Shown one piece after another: positions 1 to 7,857 of a DNA stretch of 8,174 nt. The notes beneath the pieces are model-generated. The model made no database searches. It worked only from the letters and a program-made list of their open reading frames with translations, and had not been told where the DNA came from. The DNA comes from Solirubrobacteraceae bacterium (GTDB taxonomy: Bacteria > Actinomycetota > Thermoleophilia > Solirubrobacterales > Solirubrobacteraceae), in assembly GCA_025935735.1 (NCBI GenBank), contig JAICUS010000254.1, positions 1 to 8,174 of the forward strand. The letters are read 5' to 3'. Position 1 is the first letter of the stretch. The number at the start of each line of letters is the position of its first letter. A program made the position numbers and the translations under genes.

Positions 1-356
1 ACCGGCCCGAGGCACACGTTCTCGACGGCCGTCATGTGCGGAAAGAGGTTGAAGCGCTGGAAGACGAAGCCGATGTCCTCGCGCTGGCGGGCGATGTTGC
101 GCGGCGTCTCCTCGCGCAGCGACCCGCCGCGGCCCGGCCGATAGCCGACCGGATGGCCATTGACCTCGATCCGTCCCGCGTCGATGCGCTCGAGGTGGTT
201 GACGCAGCGCAGCAGCGTCGTCTTCCCCGAGCCGGACGGGCCGATGATCACGACCGACTCGCCGCGCCGCACCTCGAGCGACACGTCGCGCAGGACGACG
301 AGCGCCCCGAACGCCTTGCGCACCCGCTCCACGCGCAGGATCGGCGCATCGCTCAT
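1..356 (-). CDS. Polar amino-acid-type ABC importer, ATP-binding protein (GlnQ/HisP-like), partial
   Basis: This is the cytoplasmic ATPase that powers the importer encoded by the two genes upstream of it. Only about the first 118 residues are present; the gene runs off the left edge, so the ABC signature, Walker B and switch histidine are not visible. The protein opens MSDAPILRVERVRKAFGALV. It carries a Walker A loop GPSGSGKTT near residues 43-51 and a Q-loop region FQRFNLFPHMT near 99-109, which is the wording typical of GlnQ/HisP-type ATPases (FQQFNLFPHMT). The ATG at 354-356 overlaps the TGA of the permease gene (353-355) as ATGA, so translation is probably coupled. An insert of about 15 residues between beta-strands (HPVGYRPGRGGSLREE) is common in this family. 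The family assignment is secure. The substrate cannot be read from this subunit. Confidence 0.95.
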   Translation of the reverse strand, partial: MSDAPILRVERVRKAFGALVVLRDVSLEVRRGESVVIIGPSGSGKTTLLRCVNHLERIDAGRIEVNGHPVGYRPGRGGSLREETPRNIARQREDIGFVFQRFNLFPHMTAVENVCLGP

Positions 357-1162
357 CGGGCGCCCCGCGCCGCGCCGAGCTCGAGCCCTGTGCCGGAGCC
401 GAACAGCCGTCTGCCGAGGCCGGGCGTGCGCGCCTCGCCGCTGCGGGCGGCGAGCCGGCGCTCGATCCAGCTCTGGATGAAGCCCCAGATCGTCGTCAGC
501 GCCAGGTAGTAGACCGCCGCGGCGAGGAAGATCTCGAACGTCCGGAACGTCGTCGAGTTGAGCTCCTGGGCGTTGAGGAACAGCTCCTCGACCCCGATCA
601 CGCTCAGCAGCGACGTGACCTTCATCATGTTGTTGAACTCGTTGCCGAGCGGCGGGATCATGATCCGCACGGCCTGCGGCAGCACGACGAAGCGCATCGC
701 GCGGCCGCGGGTCAGGCCGAGCGACTCGGCCGCCTCCATCTGGCCGCGGTCGACCGAGTTGATCGACGCCCGGATGATCTCGGCCATGTACGCGCTCTCG
801 TTGACCGCGAGCGTGACGATGCCGGCCTGGATGACGCCGGGGATCGACAGCCCGGCCAGCGAGACGTCCTTGAAGCGGAACAGGCCGAGCGCCGCCAGGC
901 CGTTGTAGACGAGCACGAGCTGCACCAGCAGCGGCGTGCCGCGCAGCAGCCACACGTAGAACCCCGCGGCGGCCCGCAGCGGCGCGCGCCGGCTGCGGCG
1001 GACGAGCTCGACCACGAGGCCGAGCGCGACGCCGATCGCCTGCGCCAGGACCGACACGTAGACCGTCGTCCACAGCCCGACGAGCCAGGGGTGCGACGGG
1101 TGGAAGACGAGGTCGCGGAACGTCTGCCACTGGAAGGCGCCGAGCTGGAGCGCGCCGCTCAC
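353..1162 (-). CDS. Polar amino-acid-type ABC importer, membrane permease (HisM/GlnP-like)
   Basis: This is the inner-membrane channel subunit of the importer, 269 residues with a GTG start. Hydrophobic segments lie near residues 27-50 (GLWTTVYVSVLAQAIGVALGLVV), 66-90, 103-122, 165-190 and 208-228. The cytoplasmic EAA loop that docks the ATPase is clear at about 143-162 (EAAESLGLTRGRAMRFVVLP), followed by QAVRIMIPPLGNEF, the classic His/Glu/Gln/Arg permease wording. The segment LRGTPLLVQL near 73-82 is also diagnostic. The start is set by the GTGA overlap with the binding-protein stop (1159-1162); the frame stays open far upstream, but those codons run antiphase through the binding-protein gene. 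The C-terminal tail of about 35 residues (R-, G- and S-rich) lies beyond the last membrane segment and is a little longer than usual. A single permease gene implies a homodimeric channel. Confidence 0.95.
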   Translation of the reverse strand: MSGALQLGAFQWQTFRDLVFHPSHPWLVGLWTTVYVSVLAQAIGVALGLVVELVRRSRRAPLRAAAGFYVWLLRGTPLLVQLVLVYNGLAALGLFRFKDVSLAGLSIPGVIQAGIVTLAVNESAYMAEIIRASINSVDRGQMEAAESLGLTRGRAMRFVVLPQAVRIMIPPLGNEFNNMMKVTSLLSVIGVEELFLNAQELNSTTFRTFEIFLAAAVYYLALTTIWGFIQSWIERRLAARSGEARTPGLGRRLFGSGTGLELGAARGAR

Positions 1163-2043
1163 TGCTTGAGCTCGTCGAGGCCGAGCTTCCACTTGGCCAG
1201 GATGTTGTGGTAGGTCCCGTCGGCCTGCATGGCGGCGAACGCCTTGGCGATCGCGTCGTGCAGCGGCGCGTTGCCCTTGTCCGTGGCGATGCCGCAGAGG
1301 ATCTCGCCGAACGGCTTGCCGGCGACCTCGAACCGATCGGGCTGCTTGGACGTGACGAAGGACACCGTCTCGGTCGTGGTCCCGTAGACGTCGACCTGCT
1401 TGAGGCCGAGCTGCTGCAGCGCGTCGGAGTCGCGCAGGAACAGCCGGATGGTGATGGCCGGCTTGCCGGCCGCGGTGCACTGCTTGCTCTGCGCGCGCAG
1501 GAGGTCGGCGATCGTCGTGCCGGTCTCGCTGGCCACCTTCTTGCCGCACAGGTCGGCCAGGCCGTGCACGCCCTGCGGGTTGCCCTTCGGGACCAGCAGC
1601 GCCTGGCCGGAGCGCATGTAGTCGACGAAGTCGACGACCTTGCGCCGCTCCGGCTTGTCGAACAGCTGCGAGAGGACCGCGTCGCAGTTGTGCGCCTGGA
1701 GCGCCGGGATGATCCCGGCGAAGGCCGTGTTCTTCCACACCACGTTCAGCCCGAGCCGCTTGGCGATCTCGGTGCCGACGTCGATGTCGGAGCCCTGCGG
1801 CTTGTGGCCGGGGCCGTAGGACTCCAGCGGCGGCGTGGAGATGTCGGAGCAGAACTGCAGCTGACCCGGCTGCACGAGCGCGGAGTCGGGGACCTTCGCG
1901 GCGGCCTTCGCGGCGCCGTTGCCGTTCGCGCCGTCCGACGACGCTCCGCCGGAGTCCGACCCGCCGCAGCCCGCCGCGAGCATCGCGGCGGCCGCGACCG
2001 CGACCGCCGGCGCGAGCCGCCGGCGCTGTCCTGTCAGCCACAT
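1159..2043 (-). CDS. Extracellular solute-binding lipoprotein, family 3 (HisJ/GlnH-like)
   Basis: This lipid-anchored receptor captures the solute outside the membrane and passes it to the permease. It has 294 residues. The leader holds a QRRR basic patch and a hydrophobic core, and ends in the lipobox LAAGC with the acylated Cys at 26. A low-complexity Gly/Ser/Ala linker runs to about residue 50. The type-3 fold then begins at QFCSDISTPPLES (63-75). The carboxylate-binding arginine motif is present as DKPERRKVVDF (129-139). Four further cysteines (65 and 120; 166 and 189) look like two disulfides by comparison with actinobacterial relatives; Cys250 is left over. Around residues 217-226 the sequence is VDVYGTTTET, where amino-acid binders usually have an Asp that holds the alpha-amino group; here Thr occupies it. 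The ATG at 2041-2043 is supported by a strong GGAGGAGGA ribosome site at 2051-2059. The ligand is unknown. Confidence 0.93.
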   Translation of the reverse strand: MWLTGQRRRLAPAVAVAAAAMLAAGCGGSDSGGASSDGANGNGAAKAAAKVPDSALVQPGQLQFCSDISTPPLESYGPGHKPQGSDIDVGTEIAKRLGLNVVWKNTAFAGIIPALQAHNCDAVLSQLFDKPERRKVVDFVDYMRSGQALLVPKGNPQGVHGLADLCGKKVASETGTTIADLLRAQSKQCTAAGKPAITIRLFLRDSDALQQLGLKQVDVYGTTTETVSFVTSKQPDRFEVAGKPFGEILCGIATDKGNAPLHDAIAKAFAAMQADGTYHNILAKWKLGLDELKQ

Positions 2044-2050
2044 ACCTGTC

Positions 2051-2059
2051 TCCTCCTCC
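2051..2059 (-). promoter_or_regulatory. Strong ribosome binding site of the binding-protein gene
   Basis: On the minus strand GGAGGAGGA lies 7 bases before the ATG at 2043. It fixes this start against the long open frame that continues upstream, and it predicts high expression of the first gene, as expected for a binding protein made in excess over its permease. Confidence 0.85.
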
Positions 2060-2081
2060 GGACCGATCCGCAAGGCGGGGG

Positions 2082-2111
2082 ACCATAGCCAACACGTTTT
2101 GGCAAAGTCAA
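2082..2111 (-). promoter_or_regulatory. Promoter of the minus-strand importer operon
   Basis: Read on the minus strand, TTGACT (2106-2111) and TATGGT (2082-2087) are separated by 18 bases and resemble a housekeeping sigma promoter. The start of transcription would fall near 2075, giving a leader of roughly 32 bases that contains the strong ribosome site. The spacer is filled almost exactly by the LacI-type operator at 2088-2103. The -10 box is imperfect (TATGGT), but the -35 box matches consensus in five of six bases. Confidence 0.65.
2088..2103. promoter_or_regulatory. LacI-type operator O1 (near-palindrome, CG centre)
   Basis: GCCAACACGTTTTGGC is a 16-bp inverted repeat matching its own reverse complement at 14 of 16 positions, with the central CG step typical of LacI-family operators. 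It lies between the -35 and -10 of the importer promoter, so a bound repressor would exclude RNA polymerase. The adjacent divergent lacI-family gene is the obvious source of the protein. The symmetry is visible directly; binding is inferred. Confidence 0.72.
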
Positions 2112-2144
2112 GTCCGAGGCGACGAAGGCTTCTCCGCGCCACCC

Positions 2145-2161
2145 AGCAACAGGTTTTGGCA
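2145..2161. promoter_or_regulatory. Second, degenerate operator copy O2 in front of lacI
   Basis: CAACAGGTTTTGGCA (2147-2161) repeats the core of O1 (CAACACGTTTTGGCA, 2090-2104) with one difference in 15 bases. The copies are in direct orientation, 57 bases apart. The difference changes the central CG to GG, and the left arm is weaker, so the site is less palindromic than O1 (about 8 of 16 positions). It overlaps the putative -35 of the lacI gene, which suggests weaker autoregulation or a looping partner for O1. Confidence 0.55.
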
Positions 2162-2182
2162 GTCCGTGCGGGCTGGTACGCT
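2156..2182 (+). promoter_or_regulatory. Possible lacI promoter, giving a nearly leaderless transcript
   Basis: TTGGCA (2156-2161) and TACGCT (2177-2182) are separated by a short 15-base spacer. Transcription would begin near 2189, about two bases before the ATG at 2191. No Shine-Dalgarno-like sequence is seen in the bases before that ATG, which fits a leaderless message of the kind common in actinobacteria. The short spacer makes this a tentative call. Confidence 0.4.
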
Positions 2183-2190
2183 GCCGCCTC

Positions 2191-3231
2191 ATGGCTGCCC
2201 GCGAACGCCCGACCGTGCGCGACGTGGCCGCCGTCGCCGGCGTCTCGCTCACGACGGTCTCCCACGCGCTCAACGGCAAGGGCCGGGTCGACGCACGCAC
2301 ACGGGAGCGCGTCCTGGACGCCGCCAAGCGGATCGGCTACCGCGCGAACCCGACGGCGCGCAGCCTGCGCTCGGGGCGCACGGGGATCCTCGCGCTCGTG
2401 CTGCCGATGATCGGCTCCGACGGCCATCGCAACGAGGCGCTCGGCCTCGACTTCTACATCCGCCTCGCCGGGGCCGCGGCGGGCGCCGCCGCCGCCCGCG
2501 ACCACGCGCTCCTGCTCCCGCCGCCGCTGCGGCAGATCGCCGACGTGCGCGGCCTGCCGGTCGACGGCGCCATCGTCGTCGACCCGGGCGCCCACGACCC
2601 GGTCCTCGCCCTCTTCGACGCGCTCGGCCTGCCGGTCGTCACCGTCGAGCGCGATCCCGCCCGGCCCGGCGCCGACTGGTTCGTCGCCTCCGACAATGCC
2701 CGCAACACCCGCACGGTGCTCGACCACCTGGCCGCCCACGGCGCGCGCCGGATCGCGCTCCTCGCGCCCCAGACCACCGCGTCGTGGGTGTCCGAGACCC
2801 GCGAGACCTACGCCGCCTGGACCGCCGAGCACGCGCGCGAGCCGATCGTCGTCTCGGTCCCGCACGAGCGCCTGGAGGGCAGCGCCTACACGAGCACGCT
2901 CGCGCTGCTCGAGCGCCCCGACCGCCCGGACGCCGTCTACGCGGTCTCCGAGCCCTACGCCACGGGCGCGCTGCGCGCCGCCCGCGAGCGCGGCTTGCGG
3001 GTGCCCGGCGACCTCCTGCTGGTGGCCGGCGTGGACAGCCACGAGGCGAGCGCCGGCGACCCGCCGATCACCGCGCTCGACCTCCACCCCGACGAGCAGG
3101 CCGCCGTCGCCGTCGAGCTGCTCGTCGCGCGCGTCGCCGGCCGGGACGCGGATGTGCCGCGCACGGTCCCGGGCACGCTGTGCATCCGGCGCTCGACGAC
3201 CGCAATTGCATGCAGCGAGGTCGATTCCTGA
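2191..3231 (+). CDS. LacI-family transcriptional regulator
   Basis: This is a DNA-binding repressor of 346 residues, the usual family length. The N-terminal helix-turn-helix is textbook: PTVRDVAAVAGVSLTTVSHALNGK at about residues 7-30. It is followed by the third helix (RVDARTRERVLDAAKRIGY) and the hinge helix RANPTARSLRSGRTG (51-65), whose leucine would enter the minor groove at the central CG of the operator. The remainder is a periplasmic-binding-protein-like sensor with VDGAIVVDPG near 122-132, HGARRIALL near 182-190, and VPGDLLLVAGVDS followed by PPITALDLHPDEQ near 270-302. The gene is divergent from the ABC importer and flanks two operator-like sites, so it most likely represses that operon and itself. 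The effector is unknown; LacI proteins usually sense sugars or nucleosides, which is unusual next to a family-3 binding protein. Its last codons contain the upstream TGCATGCA site of the next operon. Confidence 0.95.
   Translation: MAARERPTVRDVAAVAGVSLTTVSHALNGKGRVDARTRERVLDAAKRIGYRANPTARSLRSGRTGILALVLPMIGSDGHRNEALGLDFYIRLAGAAAGAAAARDHALLLPPPLRQIADVRGLPVDGAIVVDPGAHDPVLALFDALGLPVVTVERDPARPGADWFVASDNARNTRTVLDHLAAHGARRIALLAPQTTASWVSETRETYAAWTAEHAREPIVVSVPHERLEGSAYTSTLALLERPDRPDAVYAVSEPYATGALRAARERGLRVPGDLLLVAGVDSHEASAGDPPITALDLHPDEQAAVAVELLVARVAGRDADVPRTVPGTLCIRRSTTAIACSEVDS
3207..3214. promoter_or_regulatory. TGCATGCA palindrome, upstream copy
   Basis: A perfect 8-bp palindrome in the context CAATTGCATGCAGCGAGG, inside the last codons of the lacI gene. 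Its wider context agrees with the downstream copy at 3271-3278 in 13 of 18 bases. The two lie 64 bases apart, about six helical turns, so a protein could bind both on one face of the DNA. The likely binder is the GntR/FCD protein encoded at 4765. Confidence 0.5.
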
Positions 3232-4761
<1,530 letters not shown>

Positions 4762-4764
4762 CGC

Positions 4765-5493
4765 ATGCCCCGCGGCGCGACCAGCTCGCAGGTCACGCGC
4801 GCCACGCTGGGTCTGCGCGAGCTCATCTTCGACGGCGAGCTGCCCCCCGGCGAGCGCGTGCCGGAGGTGGGGCTGGCCGAGCGCCTCGCCGTGTCGCGCA
4901 CGCCGCTGCGGCTGGCGCTCTCGACGCTCGCGCACGAGGGGCTCGTCGACCCGCTGCCGGGCGGCGGCTTCGTGGTCCGGTCCTTCACCGCGGCGGACGT
5001 CGCGGATGCGATCGAGCTGCGCGGCGTGCTGGAGGGCACCGCCGCGCGGTTCGCCGCCGAGCGGCTGGAGTCGCCCGAGCAGCTGGCTGCGCTGGCCGCC
5101 GCGACGGAGCAGCTCGACGACGTGGTGGCCGACCGCTCGCCCGAGTCGCTGGTCGCCTACGTCGAGCTCAACGACGCCTACCACGAGGCGCTGGCCGACC
5201 TGGCCCGCAGCGAGACCCTGCGGCGGGCGATCGCGAACGTCGTCGCGCTGCCGTTCGCGGCTCCCGGTGCGCTGCTGACCTCGCAGGCCACGCTGGCGGG
5301 GTCGCGCGAGATCCTGGTGCTCGCCCAGCACCAGCACCGCGTCCTGCTCGACGCCATCCGCGCGGGCCACGGGACGCGCGCCGAGGAGGTCGCGCGCGAA
5401 CATGCCCGCATGGCGCTGCTGAACCTCGAAGTGGTCCTGGAGGACCACGGGGCGCTGGCGTCCGTACCGGGCGCCCCCCTCCTGGCGATGTGA
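4765..5493 (+). CDS. GntR-family (FCD/FadR-type) transcriptional regulator
   Basis: A DNA-binding regulator of 242 residues, normal for the FCD subgroup. The winged helix occupies about residues 11-72: LRELIFDGELPPGERVPEVGLAERLAVSRTPLRLALSTLAHEGLVDPLPGGGFVV. The helical C-terminal ligand domain follows (DVADAIELRGVLEGTAARFAAER, 78-100). Probable metal-site ligands are Asn136 or Asp137, His140 (ELNDAYHEAL), His191 (HQHRVLLDAI) and His213 (REHARMAL). The usual VREAL of the recognition helix end is LRLAL. The ATG comes 3 bases after the ligM stop and no strong ribosome site is visible, so it is probably translated by coupling. Its 3' end overlaps livG by 4 bases. Being inside the operon, it most likely controls it through the TGCATGCA sites, with a methoxylated aromatic acid or its product as effector (inference by analogy with VanR). 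Confidence 0.92.
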   Translation: MPRGATSSQVTRATLGLRELIFDGELPPGERVPEVGLAERLAVSRTPLRLALSTLAHEGLVDPLPGGGFVVRSFTAADVADAIELRGVLEGTAARFAAERLESPEQLAALAAATEQLDDVVADRSPESLVAYVELNDAYHEALADLARSETLRRAIANVVALPFAAPGALLTSQATLAGSREILVLAQHQHRVLLDAIRAGHGTRAEEVAREHARMALLNLEVVLEDHGALASVPGAPLLAM

Positions 5494-6269
5494 GCAGGGT
5501 GAGCGAGCCGCTGCTCGACATCTCCGGCCTGACGCTGCGCTTCGGCGGCGTGCAGGCGCTGAGCGACGTCGACATCCAGGTCCCGGCCGGGATCGTCTGC
5601 GGCGTCGTGGGGCCCAACGGCGCCGGCAAGACCTCGCTGTTCAACTGCGTCTGCGGCTACTACCGGCCGACGGCGGGCACGATCCGCGCCCTCGGCCGCG
5701 ACGTCACCGGCACCGCCCCGTACCGGCTGGCCGGGCTCGGGCTCGCGCGCACGTTCCAGCACGCGACGCTGCAGCCCGACGCGACCGTGCTGGAGAACGC
5801 CCTCGCCGGCGGGCACACGCGGATCGCCGGCGACGCGCTGAGCTGCGCCCTGCGGCTGCCGCGCGTGCGCCGCGACGAGCGCCGGTTGCGCGACGAGGCA
5901 CGCGAGCTGCTGCGGCGGCTGTCGCTCGAGCACGTGGCCGCGACGCCCGCCGGCGCGCTCGCCTACGGCAGCCAGAAGCGCCTCGAGCTGGCGCGCGCGC
6001 TGCTGTCGCGCCCGCGGCTGCTGCTCGTCGACGAGCTCGCCTCCGGCCTGACGCAGGGCGAGGTGATGGAGCTGGCCGAGCTGATCTCCGCGCTGCGCGA
6101 CGAGCTCGACGTCACCGTGCTGCTCGTGGAGCACCACATGGGCATGGTGGCGGCGGTCACCGACAAGGTGATCGTGCTGGTGCAGGGCCGCAAGGTGGCC
6201 GAGGGCACCGCGGCGCAGGTGCAGGAGGATCCGGTCGTGGTGAGCGCCTACCTGGGGGAGGCGGCGTGA
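5490..6269 (+). CDS. livG: HAAT/branched-chain-type ABC importer ATPase, LivG-like
   Basis: One of two ATPases of the transporter encoded with ligM; 259 residues. Visible motifs are Walker A GPNGAGKTS (41-49), Q-loop Gln90 in ARTFQHATLQ, signature LAYGSQKRLELARAL (157-171), Walker B LLLVDE (177-182) and switch His215 in LVEHHM. The region between Q-loop and signature has the long charged insert typical of LivG (RVRRDERRLRDEARELLRRL). Two small departures from the commonest wording are GSQ in the signature and DELASGL instead of DEPASGL after Walker B; both positions vary among LivG proteins, so activity is expected. The GTG at 5490 overlaps the gntR stop as GTGA; a second in-frame GTG at 5499 is a possible alternative start. 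The gene symbol reflects family only: placement behind ligM suggests aromatic acid rather than leucine uptake. Confidence 0.93.
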   Translation: MSRVSEPLLDISGLTLRFGGVQALSDVDIQVPAGIVCGVVGPNGAGKTSLFNCVCGYYRPTAGTIRALGRDVTGTAPYRLAGLGLARTFQHATLQPDATVLENALAGGHTRIAGDALSCALRLPRVRRDERRLRDEARELLRRLSLEHVAATPAGALAYGSQKRLELARALLSRPRLLLVDELASGLTQGEVMELAELISALRDELDVTVLLVEHHMGMVAAVTDKVIVLVQGRKVAEGTAAQVQEDPVVVSAYLGEAA

Positions 6270-6979
6270 CGCTGCTGGCGCTGCGCGACGTCGTCGCGGG
6301 GTACGGCTCCGGCGAGGTGCTGCACGGCATCGACCTCGAGGTCGACGACGGCGGCGTCACCGCGCTGCTGGGCGCCAACGGGGCGGGCAAGACGACGACC
6401 TTGCGCGCGGTGAGCGGCATGATCGGCCGGCGCGGGTCGATCCGCTTCGCGGGCCGCGACCTCGTCGGCCTCTCGACGGACCGGATCGCGCGGCTGGGGA
6501 TCGCCCACGTGCCCCAGGGGCGGGGCACGCTCGCCCGCCTGTCGGTGCGCGACAACCTGCGCGTGGGGGCGCTGCGCCGCCGCGACGGTGCCGCCGTCGC
6601 CACCGACCTGCGCCGCGTGGAGGAGCTGTTCCCGGTGCTGGGCGAGCGCGCCGGATCCGACGCCGGGACGCTGTCCGGCGGCGAGCAGCAGATGCTCGCG
6701 GTCGGCCGCGCGCTGATGTCGCGCCCGCGGCTGCTGCTGCTCGACGAGCCGTCGCTGGGGCTCGCGCCGCTGATCACCCGCCGGCTGTTCGAGACGCTCC
6801 CGGTCCTGCGCGAGCAGTGGGGCGTGGCGATGCTCGTCGTCGAGCAGAACGCCAACCTCGCCCTGCAGGTGTCCGACCGCGCGGTCGTGCTCGAGTCCGG
6901 GCGGGTGGCGCTGGCCGGGCCGGCGGCGGAGGTCGCCGGTCACGACGACGTGCGTCGCGCCTACCTGGGGGTCGCGTGA
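6266..6979 (+). CDS. livF: HAAT/branched-chain-type ABC importer ATPase, LivF-like
   Basis: The second ATPase, expected to pair with LivG under the LivH-LivM channel; 237 residues, the normal LivF size. Motifs are Walker A GANGAGKTT (36-44), Q-loop HVPQGRG (Gln84), signature LSGGEQQMLAVGRAL (136-150), Walker B LLLLDEPSLGLAP (157-168) and VVEQNANLAL (191-200). In this last motif Gln replaces the usual switch histidine, as is normal for LivF. The GTG at 6266 overlaps the livG stop as GTGA, with a GGGGGAG ribosome site at about 6254-6260. The protein ends AYLGVA, the standard LivF terminus. Confidence 0.95.
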   Translation: MTLLALRDVVAGYGSGEVLHGIDLEVDDGGVTALLGANGAGKTTTLRAVSGMIGRRGSIRFAGRDLVGLSTDRIARLGIAHVPQGRGTLARLSVRDNLRVGALRRRDGAAVATDLRRVEELFPVLGERAGSDAGTLSGGEQQMLAVGRALMSRPRLLLLDEPSLGLAPLITRRLFETLPVLREQWGVAMLVVEQNANLALQVSDRAVVLESGRVALAGPAAEVAGHDDVRRAYLGVA

Positions 6980-7857
6980 CGACGTTCGTGCAGCAGGTCG
7001 TCGACGGCCTCAGCTCGGGGTCGATCTACGCCGCCCTGGCCCTGGCGCTCGTGCTGGTCTACCGCGCCACCGGGCTCGTGAACTTCGCGCAGGCGCAGAT
7101 GGGCGTCGTCTCCGCCTATGTGGCCTGGGCGCTCACGCAGGCCGGCCTGCCGGCCGGGCTCGCGGTGGCGTGCGCGGTCGTGGCCTCGCTCGCGATGGGC
7201 GCGGCGGTCGAGCGCGGGCTGATCCGGCGCTTCGAGCGCAGCGACCCGCTGGTGGCGATCGTGGCCACCGTCGCCGTGCTGATCTGCCTCAACGGCCTGG
7301 TGAGCCTGGTCTGGGGCGCGGATCTCAAGGCGTTCCCGGACCTCTTCCCGAGCACCACCTACCGAGCCGGCGGCGTGCACGTCACGGCGGCGGAGATCGG
7401 CAACGTGGCCGTGCTGCTCGCGGTCGTCGGGGTCCTGTGGGTGCTGTTCCAGCACACGCGGCTGGGCCTCGCGCTGCGGGCGGTGGCCGAGAACCCGGAG
7501 TCCAGCGCGCTGTCGGGCCTGCCGGTGGGGCTGCTGCTGATGGCCGGCTGGGCGCTCGCCGCGCTCGTCGGCGGGCTCGCGGGCTGCCTGATCGCGCCGA
7601 AGGTCTCGCTGCAGCCGAACATGATGGACGGGATCCTCGTCTACGCGCTGGCCGCGGCGGTCCTCGGCGGCCTGGACAGCCCGCTCGGCGCGGTGCTCGC
7701 CGCCTGGATCATCGGCGTGGTCGAGAACCTGGCCGGCACCTACGTCGGGTTCATCGGCAACGACCTGAAGATCGCCGTGCCGCTGGTGCTGATGGCCGTC
7801 GTGCTGCTCGTGCGCCCGCAGGGCCTCTTCGGCCGCCCGGAGGTGCAACGGGTGTGA
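6976..7857 (+). CDS. livH: HAAT/branched-chain-type ABC importer permease, LivH-like
   Basis: First membrane subunit of the channel, 293 residues. It opens with FVQQVVDGLSSGSIYAALALALVLVYRATGLVNFAQAQMGVVSAYVAW, the LivH signature in which SGSIYALLALGLTLIY and INFAHGE-like wording are standard; here NFAQAQMG. Further membrane segments follow at about 59-78, 90-113, 135-156, 178-202 and 220-243. The cytoplasmic coupling region TRLGLALRAVAENPESSALSGLPV (about 162-185) is the LivH equivalent of the EAA loop. The last helix ends LVLMAVVLLVRPQGLFGRPEVQRV, also standard. The GTG at 6976 is fixed by the GTGA overlap with livF. Confidence 0.95.
   Translation: MTTFVQQVVDGLSSGSIYAALALALVLVYRATGLVNFAQAQMGVVSAYVAWALTQAGLPAGLAVACAVVASLAMGAAVERGLIRRFERSDPLVAIVATVAVLICLNGLVSLVWGADLKAFPDLFPSTTYRAGGVHVTAAEIGNVAVLLAVVGVLWVLFQHTRLGLALRAVAENPESSALSGLPVGLLLMAGWALAALVGGLAGCLIAPKVSLQPNMMDGILVYALAAAVLGGLDSPLGAVLAAWIIGVVENLAGTYVGFIGNDLKIAVPLVLMAVVLLVRPQGLFGRPEVQRV

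Noticed and set aside
353..2095. 580-codon minus-strand frame that would fuse extra sequence to the permease
   Set aside because: The first 311 codons are a frame-shifted reading of the binding-protein gene. The GTG at 1162, overlapping its stop, begins the recognisable permease.
6961..7848. 295-codon minus-strand frame opposite livH
   Set aside because: Composition is H/R/D/E/Q-rich, typical of antisense translation of a GC-rich membrane protein gene, with no family resemblance.
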